This document shows, piece after piece, positions 25,339 to 37,600 of a stretch of 64,000 nt of DNA; the stretch's first letter is position 1; the number at the start of each line of letters is the position of its first letter. Both the position numbers and the translations under genes were made by a program. This DNA is from Spinacia oleracea (Eukaryota; Streptophyta; Magnoliopsida; Caryophyllales; Amaranthaceae). The DNA lies in NCBI RefSeq assembly GCF_020520425.1, contig NC_079489.1, forward strand, positions 16,640,001-16,704,000, given 5' to 3'. The notes under the pieces were generated by a model. It searched no databases and had not been told where the DNA came from. It worked only from the letters and a program-made list of their open reading frames with translations.

Positions 25339-27600
25339 TGATCGAGGTAAAAACTAGGTCGTTACTAGTCTCTCCTAATCAAACAAATTACCTTAAATAA
25401 CCACTAAACACAAGTAAAGCGCTAAGCAAGGGTCGGAATCCACAAGGACTAAGGTGGGCTAATTTATGTTAATCGAACAACAAGCTAGGTCGGAACGAGG
25501 TTTTGGAAAATCTACTAGACTAAAACTAATTAAACTAAACTAAGAAATCAAAAGTAAATGAGATTAGGGGATGGGTCAAACAACAACAAATCATGGATTA
25601 AACCTAAGAGTATTAAAAACGGGAAAGATTCACAAGCACTACATGAATAAGCGTTGAATTCACAATTAGCTCCAACCACCTCCCGGTGCGCGAACAATTT
25701 CCCTAAGCATCAAGGACGAACTCTCGTTCTACCCTATCATACCCGAGGTAAATCAAAATTTCAATTCAACCAAATAATCAAGTTTAGGTCTTTAATCCCT
25801 TTCCAACCAGGGGCGGATCTTTGTTGTGGCTGGGGTAGGCCTGGCCCCCGGCCGAAAAATTTTGTAGTATATTTTTAGTTACGCCCCCCTAAAATTTGTG
25901 TATAATTGTACAATTATATAGTATATTGCTTAATTTGTTCTACCGGCCTCCCTCCTAAAACCACTCAAGGTCCGCCACTGTTTCCAACCCAACTAGACTA
26001 CTCCAAACAATCATAGAACACTTATTGATCAAGTTAAATGCAACATGTATTGGAAATGCCTAAACATGTAATAATTTAATCATGAAAATCCCTAATTCCA
26101 ATCACAAACACCCAAACCAATCAATGTTGAGTTTTCGCCAAACCCTAATCAATAAACTACTCCATAATCATAAAAACAAGAAATTTATAGAAATTAACAA
26201 CTAAAAACATGGTTCTAAACAATAATAACAACTAAACTAAACATGAATCATTAAGCTAAACAAAAATAATTAAACTAATTAAAACAATAAATGAAAACAA
26301 TAAATAAGGAGAGCGAGTAAGAAATTGCTCATTGATTAATTGGTTGATCATTTCATACAAGTTGTCACCCTTGAATTTCAAAAGCCCCAATTTCATTGAT
26401 AATTTCTCACTTTTCTCTCTCTAAAAGAACTAAGCATAAACCCTAAAAATGAGAGAAAAACCTAATTATTTACATGGTAATTTGTCATGACCCCAAATAT
26501 TGGGTATTTATATTACAAGTTAAAAGAAAATAAATAAAAAAGGAAAAGAAAAATAAGGAAAAAGAATTAAAACCAAATGAAAAGGGATTAAAGCAAAAAG
26601 AAAAAGAAAAAAAGATTAAAAAAAAAGGAAAATAAAAAGAACTAAAAACCCCCCCCAAACCCATCAAAATAATCAGACCCCCCATTTACAAGTCAGGCCC
26701 ACGAATTGTAAAAGAAGAAAAAACAAAGTCAGACCCCCTTATTTTTGTCTTCTTCGTTTCGTCTTCGTGCTCCTCCTTCAGCCCTCCATCCTCATCAATC
26801 ATCATAAATCATCCTCCATCATCCATCATCACCGTCGATCCTCAACAACAACGATCATCGCCGTCATCACCCAATACAATCCCACGGCCCAAATCACTAC
26901 TTATCATCATCAAATCGTGACCGTAGAATTTCATTAATTCCGTACATATTTGAGCGCTCAAATGTTCGGTCGAACATTAATGGAGGTTCGGGCGAACCCG
27001 TTTCTAGTTTGGGCGAACATACGGTGGGTTCGTCCGGACCCGACCATGTCAGGAACTTCAAAAATTCGGGTTCGGCCAAACTTAATACGGGTTCGACCGA
27101 ACCCAATTGCTCTGTTTTTTCCTCTATTTTGCGGGATGATTTTTAACTGTTTTGGGTTAATTTTGGTGTTTGTTGTTGCGATTGATGTTGATGGTGGTGC
27201 GAATTGGTATAGGGGAGGAGTTATGGGCTGCAGGTGGTGGTGTTGCGGTGTTGATGTTTGGAGGCTGCGAGTGGTATACAGTGAGGTGGGTCGTTGTTGT
27301 GAGGCGAGAACGCAGCTGCTTGCTGCTGACAGGGAAGAGGGTGTTTGGTATTGCTGTGGTGTAGGATAGGAGATGGAGTGGTGTAGGATAAGTAGTTGGT
27401 GGTGAGATGGAAGGAAAAGGCAGCAAATAAAAGTTGGGCTTTAGCAAATCTTGGGCCCAAAACACCTATCAAGATTCAAGAGGGACAAAAGAACTTGATT
27501 TTGACTCGCAAATCATCCCGATCTTGAAAACGCGTGCCTACAAAAATAATCAAAATAGAGTCAAAGACGAGTCAAAGACGAGGGGAGAAAGAAAATAAGA

Positions 27601-27631
<31 letters not shown>

Positions 27632-27893
27632 TAAGAAAATAAAAATAAAAATAGAAAATTAATAACGAAAACTAAAAGAATTAAACTATAAAATTATAAA
27701 ACAAATAAAATAAATAAATTACGGAATTAAGATCTAAAAACTAACAAAAATAGCTAAAAACGCTTAACTAAGATATAAATAATTAAAATAAGAAATTAAG
27801 GGAAATAAAGACTAGAAATACTAGAAATAGAATAAAACGACTCAAATGATGCATAAATCACTACCCTATGAGTGACATAAATGTCACTCATCA
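25339..27893. mobile_element. Solo LTR of an LTR retrotransposon (fossil)
   Basis: The sequence begins TGATCGAGG and ends CTCATCA (TG...CA). It is flanked by the same 5-mer GGTAC at 25334-25338 and 27894-27898. No second LTR or internal coding region is present, so this is a solo LTR left by recombination. Its length is ~2.55 kb, including a nested hAT MITE. A Ty3/gypsy-type family is likely from the size but not proven. It sits inside the Helitron-like element and is therefore younger than it. Confidence 0.8.
25808..25980. mobile_element. hAT-type MITE inside the solo LTR
   Basis: The ends CAGGGGCGGATCTT and, in reverse complement, CAGTGGCGGACCTT form terminal inverted repeats. The 8-mer TTTCCAAC flanks both sides (25800-25807 and 25981-25988). 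An 8-bp duplication with CAGNGGCGGA ends is diagnostic of plant hAT MITEs. The element is 173 bp and has no ORF. Confidence 0.93.
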
Positions 27894-27898
27894 GGTAC

Positions 27899-28053
27899 CT
27901 TTAATGCTTTTGAGAAATTCATGGGTGCTACATCCACCAATCGGAGATTTTAATCCTGAACATTCGTATACGGTTGGTTATGTGTTGCATATCGATTGGG
28001 CGGAGGAGTGCATGTGGTTAAACAAATATATTGCGAACAAAAGAAGAAAGTGA
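27899..28053 (+). pseudogene. Unrecognised exon-like fragment in the Helitron
   Basis: An open frame contains LLRNSWVLHPPIGDFNPEHS and WAEECMWLNKYIANKRRK, then a stop. The composition looks protein-like, but I do not recognise the family. The solo LTR inserted immediately upstream. It is probably a captured gene fragment, because it lies inside a Helitron 3' region. Confidence 0.35.
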
Positions 28054-28303
28054 TACTTACTATTTTATATGTTTAATAACCTTAATTCAGTACTTCAATT
28101 TTGATTTTTCGATGGGATATGTTAGTTATAACAAAATAATGTTAAGTTTTTTAATAGCTTTAATTGGTCATAAGATTTGATCATTCGTCAGTAAGGCTAC
28201 GAGTATTGTATGACCTCAATATCACAAAATATGGACTTTGCAAATGAATTTTAGTGCCTAATATTTGTAAAATTTCACACGCATCGCGTGCATAAAATAC
28301 TAG

Positions 28304-28872
28304 TACTTCTAATATTAATAGAATCCTAAGTCTCCTAGTATTTTATCTTAACATATCTCCTTACACCTTCCTAAGTTCTTCTCTCTCTATATTCTGGAAA
28401 ACCTTCTTATTTTTACGGTATGGTATTCGATCTCGTGATCTTAATCGCTTCGTCTTCCTCTTTCATTTATGATCCCCAGAATTAATAGAAAATTAATTTA
28501 CTAATGGAAACAAATATTTTATTACCTAATTAGGACAAATAGTATCAAATCATACCATAATTTGGAAGATTATATCATAAAAAAAAATTATACTCTGTAT
28601 AATGTCTTGATTATGATTGAAAATATAAGTTTTGTCAATTTGGTCAAATTAGTCTACCCAAACTAACCTGGCCCAACTGAGAAACTGGGTCATGGGCCGA
28701 ATTTTTAACCCAATAGGCAATGTCGTATCATACAGTATTAGCCCTTAATATATAATGTATTTGAGCAGCCTCCCGAGTTATTTAGTTCGATCAACAAATA
28801 TTTGATCAAATCGTATGACAATACAATGTACTCAATGTTTAAATTTTTTTTTTTTTTGAATTTTTTTTCTAG
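28304..28872. other. Intergenic DNA before the tandem small-gene pair
   Basis: AT-rich. The last ~130 bases (GACAATACAATGTACTCAATG followed by a T-rich tract) are the upstream part of the duplication shared with 29560-29621. No other feature is seen. Confidence 0.45.
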
Positions 28873-29149
28873 GTGCTAGTTCTCTGTTTGGTAGCAGTTC
28901 TAGCCATTTCCGAAGTGATGGGGCAGCCACCCCACACCATCCTAGCCGAGGAGGTTCGCAGCCACCACGAAAAGGTTGACCGCGTGTGCTACAAATACAA
29001 TGTCGATTATCAATATTGTAATTAGCAGTGTTGTTGTATTTTAGAACTTCTGTATGGGAATTTACTGTTACTGCTCAGGAAACAAGGCCAAGTTCCAGCT
29101 CGAGACCCCAACCCCATAATCATCATAATGGGCTTGAGATGGTCTAGTC
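28873..29149 (+). pseudogene. Upstream degenerate copy of small Cys-rich membrane protein
   Basis: After a T-rich tract and AG, the frame reads VLVLCLVAVLAISEVMGQPP and then diverges from its downstream paralog. It stops after DYQYCN (~29024). The region equivalent to the membrane span and cysteine cluster is scrambled, yet the far end (SSSRPQPHNHHNGLEMV, to 29149) is still recognisable. The copy is therefore likely a pseudogene, unless an unrecognised intron removes the gap. Confidence 0.55.
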
Positions 29150-29537
29150 ATTAGCAGTCTCGTTGGCTTCGTTCTTTTCACCTTAATCTTATTACTTATT
29201 AAATTAGATCAGAAAATCAATTCAGACCAGAAAAAGCAAAAAGCACTCGGGAGTTTAATATTTTAAAATATAGGTATCATATTTGTGTAATATATGTGCA
29301 ATATGTGTATAAAATATAATATATTTAAGCAACCTCCCAAGTTTATTTCATATGTTATTATGGAGGATAAATCTCTTTGAAACTCCCTTATAATCTCTTA
29401 ACTATTGATCTCCAGTTGAAACGAAGTTTTTTTTTTGTAATATTATAACGTGTTACAGAGTATTCAATTGTTTACAAATAATGTTTATGTCGCATTCTTG
29501 CAATAGAGAAAGTACAAGTTGAATAAATAAATAAAAA

Positions 29538-29885
29538 GTGAAATATTTGGGCAAGCCGTTTGACAATACAATTTACTCAATGTTTAAATATATTTTACTT
29601 TTTTGTGAAAAATATTTCCAGGTGCTAGTTCTTTTTCTTGTAGCCATTTCTGTAGTGATGGGACAGCCACCCCACACCTTCCCGGCCAAGGAGGCTCCCG
29701 ACCGCGAAGAAAAGGTGGACCACACCCCACTCGTCTTAGTTACGGCTATTTGTAGTCTCCTGATGTTTGCAGGATTGACTATGTATATCCGCTGCCGCTG
29801 CTGCTGCTGCTCTTCGAGAAGAGAGGCCCATCCTCCAGCCCAACACCCTCAAGCCTATAATCAAAATGGGCTTCAGATGGTTTAG
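29538..29885 (+). CDS. Small Cys-rich single-pass membrane protein (hypothetical)
   Basis: The conserved part begins at 29622, after a TTTCCAG acceptor-like site, and ends at 29885. It encodes VLVLFLVAISVVMGQPPHTF (signal-like), a charged segment (EAPDREEKVDHTP), a membrane helix (LVLVTAICSLLMFAGLTMYI), then RCRCCCCSSRRE and a Pro/Gln-rich tail ending NGLQMV. The cysteine cluster directly after the helix is a typical palmitoylation context. The frame is open back to an ATG at 29538. Because the upstream paralog shares the acceptor, however, the real start may be in an unseen first exon. Function unknown; secretory-pathway insertion is inferred. Confidence 0.55.
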   Translation: MKYLGKPFDNTIYSMFKYILLFCEKYFQVLVLFLVAISVVMGQPPHTFPAKEAPDREEKVDHTPLVLVTAICSLLMFAGLTMYIRCRCCCCSSRREAHPPAQHPQAYNQNGLQMV

Positions 29886-30135
29886 AGTTAGAGATAGAAA
29901 AAATTCAAACCAGACCTGACTGGATCAGAAACTAGAATGGACTTGTGTAATTCACTTTGTTTTCCTAAATGGACTTGTGTGCGATCTTTTAGTTGTTTTA
30001 ATTGACTCTTTCAATTGTGTTGTGGTTAATTAATTTTCGTATTTTGTGTTTTCATCTCAAATTTTAATGTTTATTTTCAAATTTTCATATTGCTTTCTTT
30101 CTAAATTATTATTTAAATGTTGAATCACAACAATC
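29886..30135. other. 3' flank of the small membrane-protein gene
   Basis: AT-rich, with no feature except the start of the diverged tandem repeat (TTTCTTTCTAAATTATTATTT, ~30092). Confidence 0.4.
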
Positions 30136-31255
30136 AACTATTACTTAGCAATACCAATTATGTCTTGGCCTAGTGGTTACGACTGAGGGCCTGTGTACAA
30201 TAGGTCTCAGGTTCGAATTCCCCCGTCCTCATTTGTTCGTACCAAAAAAAAACTATTACTCAGCAATACTCGGTACTATGTTTGTTGAAAAAGAATGGGC
30301 GGAAGTACAACAACATAATATGTTAGCATGACAATCATTCATAATATGCCAGCTCATTATCCACCAAACAGTATAGTAAGTTTAAGGGTTTAAAACGAAG
30401 AATATAAGCACACATACTTTTTTTCTATAATCAAAGGTATAGCAAATATAACTGGTATCACAGGGTAATAAGGTTGTATTTTCGAGTATCCAAGTGTCGA
30501 GTGTCGGTGTGTCAGGCACGTTTTGGAAACGGTTTATATTTTTGAAGTGTCCGTGCATCATAGAATATAAGCACAGGATCAACAACTTTTATAGTGGCAC
30601 AAAAAATTGGCCTAAGTTTGGCCCAACCCGACATGATACGCTGATTTTTTTTGCTCATGACCCTCTATTTTGGTCCGGAGTAGCAGTTTTGGGAACAAAA
30701 TCGGCCCAAAGTTTGTATATCAACCCGACATGATGGATTGAATCCAGCCAAGGCTTGACCCGACCCGAACCCAAATCAAACTCTCCTTTTGACCTAAACC
30801 AACACGATGGGCTGAATCTTTCTAAATTATTTTCGAAAATGTTTGGATTAAGTGATTAACCTTTATGTGTGAGCCATTAGAATCACACCAATTAACTATT
30901 ACTCGCAATACTCTGTACTGTTTTTACGTTGGCATGAACAATCATTCATATTTCATAGCAGCTCAATATCCACCAAAGTGTGGTAAGGTTAGTAAGGTTT
31001 GGTCCAACCCGCATAATAGGCAGAGTTTTTGTCACAAACCCAACCCAAAGCCCATTATTATAGTCTGAAATAGCGGGTTTTGGCAACCCGGAATTTGACA
31101 TGGCCCAACATGATTGGCTGATTTTTTGGTCACGACCTAACTCAAACTCGCCTTTTGACCCGGTCCGAGATGATGGGCTGAACCTTTCTAAATTATTTAA
31201 AAAATGTTTGGATTAACCTCTATGTGTGAGCCATTAGAATCACAACAATTATGCT
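30092..31255. repeat. Diverged tandem duplication, 2-3 units
   Basis: The block TTTCTAAATTATTT...GTTTGGATTAA...GAGCCATTAGAATCACA recurs near 30092, 30820-30885 and 31185-31245. The block ACTATTACT-GCAATACT...CAATCATTCATA...CAGCTCA-TATCCACCAAA recurs at 30251-30370 and 30895-30980. CCCAACCCGACATGAT-type stretches recur between them. The units are unequal and noncoding; they may be the arms of an unrecognised repeat. Confidence 0.6.
30136..30269 (+). mobile_element. tRNA-derived SINE, second copy, 19-bp target duplication
   Basis: The body (~30155-30250) has the same head as the SINE at 1105: TGGCCTAGTGG A box, GGTTCGAA B box, then a short tail and A run. It is flanked by AACTATTACTTAGCAATAC (30136-30154) and AACTATTACTCAGCAATAC (30251-30269), one mismatch. 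A paralogous segment near 30895 has the same flanking sequence without the insertion. Confidence 0.87.
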
Positions 31256-31578
31256 TTAATTATCATTATCACAGTTTTACCAAAATATAAGTTATGGCAT
31301 GTTCGATTGCAAATGGATCGAGATGCACGTGGGCAAGAGCTCTACACCCATAATCAGAGACGGGGAGGTTTGGGAGGTTTGAGAGTTGCAAAATTACCAT
31401 GGAGTTAGAGAGGTGAGAGAAAAGGTGATGCAGTTGAGAGGTGAGTGAGGGTGTGCGCTCAAACTCATTGAATTTCTGGGGTTTGGAACGAACGCTTGGG
31501 GTTAGATTAGGGATGAGGGTATTTCCGTCTATTCCTAGTGGACACAAAAAGCGTATTTACTCATTTACCCTCAAATGT
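31256..31578. other. Unassigned stretch before a Helitron-like end
   Basis: A 92-codon minus frame (31269-31547) has no recognisable domain. Part of this stretch resembles, in inverted orientation, sequence near 20950-21030 (TATATAAAGGAAC...GTGTCC...AATACC). It is therefore probably Helitron-related. Confidence 0.35.
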
Positions 31579-31720
31579 TCCTTTATATAATAGAGATAAA
31601 TCTCTATTACATAAGGGAAGAGGGGAGGGGTATTTCAGTAATCCCACTTTTGGTGTCCCCAATCAAAATACTAATATACCCTCAGCTCTTCACAATTACA
31701 TATTACTATTTAATGGTAAT
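31579..31720 (+). mobile_element. Helitron-like 5' end, second copy
   Basis: From ~31585 to 31705 the sequence closely matches 20815-20945: TATAATAGAGATAAATCTCTA, then GAGGGGAGGGGTATTTCAG and CTTCACAATTACATATT. Similarity ends near 31706. No matching 3' hairpin plus CTAG was found before 34396, so the element is truncated or its end is unlike the first copy. Confidence 0.5.
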
Positions 31721-32828
31721 CCCCAATCACAAAAGTTCAACGCATATAACATGCAATTATTCCACGGCAAAACAAAAAAGTCAACAACATTTAATCTGTC
31801 GCAACTCGCAAGTAAGAAAGTAAATTCCAAAGTCAAAAAAAATAAAAAAAATTTAGTAACAACTGTAAATCAAAGCCTGCAATCTCTCCCATTTTCCTTG
31901 AAAGAAGGAATTATAGTTATTACACAATCTTTGTAAAATTCCTCTGTTACAAATCTCTCCGTAAAAGTCCAAATAACATTCCAAATTATTAAAATTGTAC
32001 AAAATCTAAAAGTTCAAAATACGGAGAAACAAAATAAATCTTCTTTCTTTTGCCAATTTAATTTAATGTATTCTGCTGTGATTGATAATTCGCAAAAATA
32101 AACAGTAAGTCTAAGCAATTCAAAGAAAACAAAACAGAACAAATCAAACAAACATAATTTTGTGTTCATCCCCAAAAGCTCCATCAGCGTTGCCGCGCGA
32201 TACATGTAAGTATTCTCTTCTCCTAAAACAAAAATAGATTAATTACATTATCAACTAAATAATTCATGATGACATAGCTGATAGTCTAATAAATCAATTA
32301 TAATGCGAAAAAGTAGTGGAGTTCTAAAAAATTTGTTTAAGAATATAAATATTACACTTGAGTCGATTTTTATGCATATTTTATAGTTCGCCATTGCATT
32401 AACTTTCAAAAAAAGAAGTTTATTGAGTGATATGCAATAAAAGTAATGCGTGATATGCAATACATTATTGAGTTTCATTTGCAGATTTTATACGCAGTAG
32501 TTTTTTAAAAATACAATAAAATTTAGCTTTTTGTAAAATGGAACTCACGTCAAAATCAATAAGCCAAAAGCCAAACATCCAGAACCTTCAAAAACTCCAA
32601 TTCCCCCACAATTCTCATTATTAGCCTTCAAAAACACGGTCTAGCAAAAATACTTTTATAACCAACTACTATTTCTTATCTTTTTTTGCCTTTGGATATA
32701 CCAGTGAGCCGATTATACCTCTTCCAAACAAATAAACATGTGAAAAGGAGAATCTCTTCCTGTTTCATAACAATGACGGCTACCACTAATACGAACAAAA
32801 TTGCAAATCTTCAAAGAGAAACAACGTA
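31721..32828. other. AT-rich noncoding DNA
   Basis: No supported gene or repeat boundary is seen. Open frames here are short and compositionally biased. Confidence 0.45.
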
Positions 32829-33052
32829 CTCCCTATGTATTTATTTAAGGATACACTTGCTTTTTTCGGCCATATTTATTTAAGAGATACACTTGCCATT
32901 TTTAGTTACTTATCAACCCCACCATCTAATTAAATAATCTATGTACACCCCACCCCCACCTCCCACCCCTAAAATGACATGGTCCCCACTTATTTTACTT
33001 ATTAAAATATCAACCCAACCCCACTGTATCTCTTAAATAAATACGGAGGGAG
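32829..33052. mobile_element. Stowaway-type MITE
   Basis: It starts CTCCCTATGTATTTATTTAA and ends AAATAAATACGGAGGGAG. These are inverted ends of the Tc1/mariner Stowaway type, each next to a TA dinucleotide (32827-32828 and 33053-33054). The 224-bp element has no ORF. A partial internal repeat (TTTATTTAAG-GATACACTTGC) occurs twice near the left end. Confidence 0.87.
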
Positions 33053-33054
33053 TA

Positions 33055-34395
33055 CAACATATATATATTATCCCAATCATAAAAAATACACACCAAACAG
33101 GGGGTTAAAGTATAAATCAACCAAACTTGATTATATACACCTCATCTTCTTGAACTTGATTATTAATTTTAATTTGTTCTTCTAACTATTCTAGCTCAAG
33201 CTGCAACTCTTCCAATCATCTAATAACATCATCAACATTTTATACATGCTCCACAAATCCATACTAAAGTTGCAAATAAGTTAATAGAATTACTACCATT
33301 AATGTGGAATTGCCCAGAACATAAGAAAAATGCAATCAGCAAGTGATGCAATTCACCATCTTTCATTTTAATTGAACAAATTCAAAGTAGTAACCCATTG
33401 TGATGGATTTTTTCTAATTCCTTAAATCAATCCATTCTCAAATTGTACTTGACTAACCAAACTTAAATAAAAGTTGATAGAGAACAAAAGTATAGGGGAG
33501 AAATAAATATGGAGTAACATGCTTCATTACTCAATTTATATGTTTTAAACATAAATATTTCTTTTTTTATATATTGATGTTAAAGTGTGTAATTCTCTAT
33601 TTGTGATAACATCATCAACAGTTCAACACCATCACCACCTTCATTACTCAACTTAAACCCTTCGATCTTCTCCTCTTCGACACCACAAATCAACCTAGAG
33701 ACAAAACTCAAAATGTCTTTAGAAATCATTACAGAACCAACTTCAATAAGAAAAAAAAATAAAGGACTACACACTGTTACTAAACATAATATAAAGTAAA
33801 TCAGACGAATCAGAATTATTATTAAAAAAAACAAAAAAAAATCACACATAACAATTCATCAAGAAAATTCACCCAAAATATCAGAAACAAAAACAATAAA
33901 CATTATGTAAAGCTTCGAAATCAAAAGATTAAGACATGCAATTATAAATTTCATAAACCATCACCTACATTCAAGGCAAGAAATTTATAATCAAAATCAT
34001 CGCCATCGTCGACGGAGAAACGTGAGACAAAAGCCCTAATAATACGAAAATAGAAGAATGATATATTGGTTTTCCAATTTGTTTGCCGCCTATTACCGAT
34101 TTTTTCATCTAACGCTTTCTTAGAAATTGAATTCCAGGTCTGGTGCTTTAAACCCCAATTGCATCATCAAAGCTAACGGGCAATACCTAGACGGATCGAA
34201 TCTGAAAACTAGAGGAATTATTCATAGCTAGGCGTTGTGGTCGGCCCGATTGACGGAGAAGGAAAAAGTTAGATATTTGGTAGGAGAGAGATTGCGGTGA
34301 TAAATGTGGGAGGAGAGATGTATGTGATATTGTGATGAGATATTAGAGAGTACTCCGTACCAAGATAATGCTGAGAGGAAAAGGGTTGATAATTA
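33055..34395. other. Noncoding flank left of the large MULE
   Basis: No domain-bearing frame is present. The last ~300 bases have moderate GC and short CCTAATAAT/GAGAGATG tracts that resemble a plant 5' region, but no gene can be assigned. Confidence 0.4.
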
Positions 34396-34445
34396 AGCAA
34401 TTTCGATGGTGCAGGCGTGTGCACCTAGATCTAGTTGTACCGGGA
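34396..34445 (+). repeat. Left terminal inverted repeat of the MULE
   Basis: The segment GATGGTGCAGGCGTGTGCAC at ~34405 runs into CCTAGATCTAG. It matches the right end in reverse complement. The half-palindrome around TAGATCTA is degenerate on its right side here (TTGTAC instead of GTGCAC). Confidence 0.85.
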
Positions 34446-34685
34446 TTAAAACGCAAACATTTTAAAACAAAACGCGTATTTTCATTAATTCTGCAGTTAA
34501 AAAGAACAAGTCTCACAATATAAAAGAACATCATGTGCTCTGTTCTTCCCTGTTTAGTTTTCGCGATTTTTTTTGTTGTTCGCTCCTTTTTATATGTCTG
34601 GGCTTCATAATTTTGAATTCAAAAAGTGTGAATAGGAGAGAGAAAGCTTACATTTGTGCATAAATTTTTTTAGAGAGAGAAACTG

Positions 34686-37600
34686 ATGGAAAATTCTCAA
34701 ATATTCCATGATTTCTCTGTTTCAACATCAATTTCGAATGATTCTTCTTCTTGTCATCTGAATTCTTCAGCTGAAAATCAGAGTTACGAAGGTATTCTTT
34801 CAATTTGTAATAACGAGTTGCATTTTTCTTTGATTTTATGATTTCGATTTCATAATAATCGTACTTTTTATGTTTTTTGTGATTGTAATTAGTTTGATTA
34901 ATTTAATTTTGAATCTCATTCTTCGTTGATTTTGGTGATTGTTGATAATGAAGGTTACGAATTGGTTTTCTCGTTGATTTCGCATTTATTTCATTTATGT
35001 GGTGAAACTGATTCTGTAATAACTATTATATTTAAGGAATATACGTTGATTTTGTCTGTTTGCAGAAAAGAACATTGTATCATTTCAGAAGAACATTTTT
35101 CAGTATCAAATGAACATGTTTAGAATACGTATTGAGACGTTCCTTTTTATTATATTTAGCTTTTCAAATAAACACTGATTGTTCTTTATTGATTGTTCTT
35201 TTAACTCTTCATTGATTGTTCTTTAAGTCATAGTGTTCTTTTCGGTCACCTTTTGTGTTCGTTTACTCTATTTTATTGTTCATTTTAATAGTTACTGTTC
35301 CTTTGATTCTTTATTGGTTTTTTTATTATATCTGCACGGATTGTTCTTTTATGTTTTTATGAGTTTACATTGTTCTTTTGATTGACAAAACTGATTGTTG
35401 ATAATTATGCCGATATTGTTCTTTTAGGTTTTAATGTGTTCTTTTGATTGACAAAACTGATTGTTCTTTTAACTGTTTATTGATTGTTCTTTTAATGCGT
35501 AGTGTTCTTTCCAGTCTAGTTGGAGTGTGTAATTTACTCTTGATGCATTGTTCTTTTCTAATAGGTACTGTTGTTTTTTATTCTTTATTGGTTGTTCTTT
35601 TATATCTGCCCAAATTGTTCTTTTAAGTTTTAATGTGTTCTTTTGATTGACTAATTGATTGTTCTTTTAACTCTTCATTGATTGTTCTTTTCATGCCTAG
35701 TGTTCTTTTCAGTCTACATGGATTGTTCGTTTACTCTTGGTGCATTGTTCTTTTTAATGGCTACTGTTCTTTTAAGTTCTTTTGTTCTTTTCTTTTTCTG
35801 ATTTTTTTTATTTTATAAATTTCCAGATATATTAAATAATGCAGTTAATAATTCAGAACAAAATGATGCTAATGAGGATCCAGAATCCTATGTGGTTGTT
35901 GGCCAAGGTACATGAATTGTACTTTTACTTGTTTATCACAATGTTCGTTTACGTCTTGTGTTTGTTCCTTTATCATACTTATGATGTTCTTTGTGTTCTT
36001 TTTTATCGTCATGCAGATTTTGAAGAACCAGTTTCATTAGAGGGAAGTGTAGTTAAGGATGATGATGAGGCGTATGAGTTATACAACAGTCATGCATTTA
36101 GGAATGGTTTTGGTACTAGGAAGGGTAAAAAGGAGTATAGAAGTGGTACTAGAATAGTTCGACAACGGTTTTTTGTTTGTGCATACGAGGGGTTTAAAAA
36201 TCCAGATGGTGTTGTGCCTAAATCCTTTAAAAAAATTGATAGGAGAACTGGATGCAAGGCTTCAGTTCAGTTTGATGTTGATAAGAAAACTGGAGTGTAA
36301 GTTCTTTCTAAACATTCCCGTCTGCATAACCATTCAATGGTTCCTGCTAATAAGAGACACCTTATTAGGTCACATAGGCACATTTCAAAAGAACAATTGG
36401 CTTTTCTTACTACTTTTACTTGTAGTGGCACGAAGCTTGCTAATGTTCTTAGAGCTATGAGGAAAGAAGTTGGTGGTGAGGCGAATTTAGGGTTCACTGT
36501 TCCTGATGCGTATGATGCTGTTTTGGCAGAGAAGAAGAAAAAGTTGGATGGTTGTGATTCAAATCAGTTGATCAGATGGTTCGCTATGAGGCAAGCTAAA
36601 GAACATGATTTTTATTATGATTTTCAATTGAATGAAGAGAATCAGTTGATCAATTTTTTTTGGAGAGATGGAAGAATGCGGTCTGATTATGAAGCTTTTG
36701 GTGATTTATTGATTCATGATACAACTTATCGTACTAATAAATACGATATGATTTGTGGGCCTTTTGTTGGAATGAATCTTCACACTCAAAATATCATGTT
36801 TGGAGTGGGTTTTATATTGAATGAGAAGGCAGGTACTTTTGACTGGCTTTTTAATTCTTTTTTGACTTCAATGGGAGGGAAGCAACCTGTGACTATCATG
36901 ACTGATCAATCTTCTGCCATGGACAAGGCTATAAGGTAAAGTTCTTTTAGGTTGTTTGTATGTTCGTTCATCAAACACTTTTGTTCTTTTGTATTTTTGT
37001 ACTATTTTTTATGTTCTTTTTCTTTTGTCTTTCTGTTTAGTTTATATTTTTATCTATTTTTTTGGTTTATGGTTTTTTAGGGAAGTGTTTCCAAAATCGA
37101 GGCATCGTTTGTGTACATGGCACATTGGGGAAAATGCTGTTGTAAACATCAAAGGTGTTATGGCCAAAGAAGGTTTCAAACGTCGGTTTGATTATGTTTT
37201 GAAATATACTGACACAGTTGCTGAGTTCGAGCATCATTGGAATAGGTAAAAATTATTTTGCTAATAGACTGATTAGTATTTAAAATTTTGTTTTGTTCTT
37301 TTCATTCGACAACATGTTTTTTGTAATGTTAAATAGTGTTCTTTTCATGGTTGATGAAACTTGTTCTTTTAATCTGGTATTTTAATGTTCTTTTCTTTGT
37401 TTAATAGAGTCCATACTTCTTGAACTGTGATTGTGTGTACTTTCTTTTCAAGTTTTATTGTACTGTATATTGTTCTTTTTTTGTCTTCATTTGTTCTTTG
37501 TTTTACTCAGGGTGTTCGTTTTGTGTCTCTGATTGTTCTTTTGTTCTCCTTGTTTGTTCTTTTGTAGTCTTATGACTGATTACAATTGCAAGACACACAA

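Larger units (their letters stand above)
20835..28303 (+). mobile_element. Non-autonomous Helitron-like element, ~7.5 kb
   Basis: The 5' side starts TCTCAATTACATAAGAGAAG after an A. A near-identical start occurs at 31601, defining a repeated 5' end (GAGGGGAGGGGTATTTCAGTAATCCC). The 3' side has a hairpin (CACGCATCGCGTG, ~28278-28290) followed by ATAAAATACTAG and then T, as Helitrons do. No Rep/helicase is present. The interior holds short exon-like pieces bounded by CAG and GTATGT (around 21880-22030 and 22395-22474), a GC-rich leader-like stretch (~24540-24610), and a solo LTR. Pairing of these two ends is inferred. Confidence 0.55.

Noticed and set aside
26950-27369. Protein gene in the solo LTR
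   Set aside because: It lies wholly within an LTR with target duplication; the frame overlaps opposite-strand frames and has no domain.
34405-34445. LTR end of a retrotransposon
   Set aside because: The matching sequence at the far side is inverted and bounded by a 9-bp duplication, so it is a Mutator-type end.
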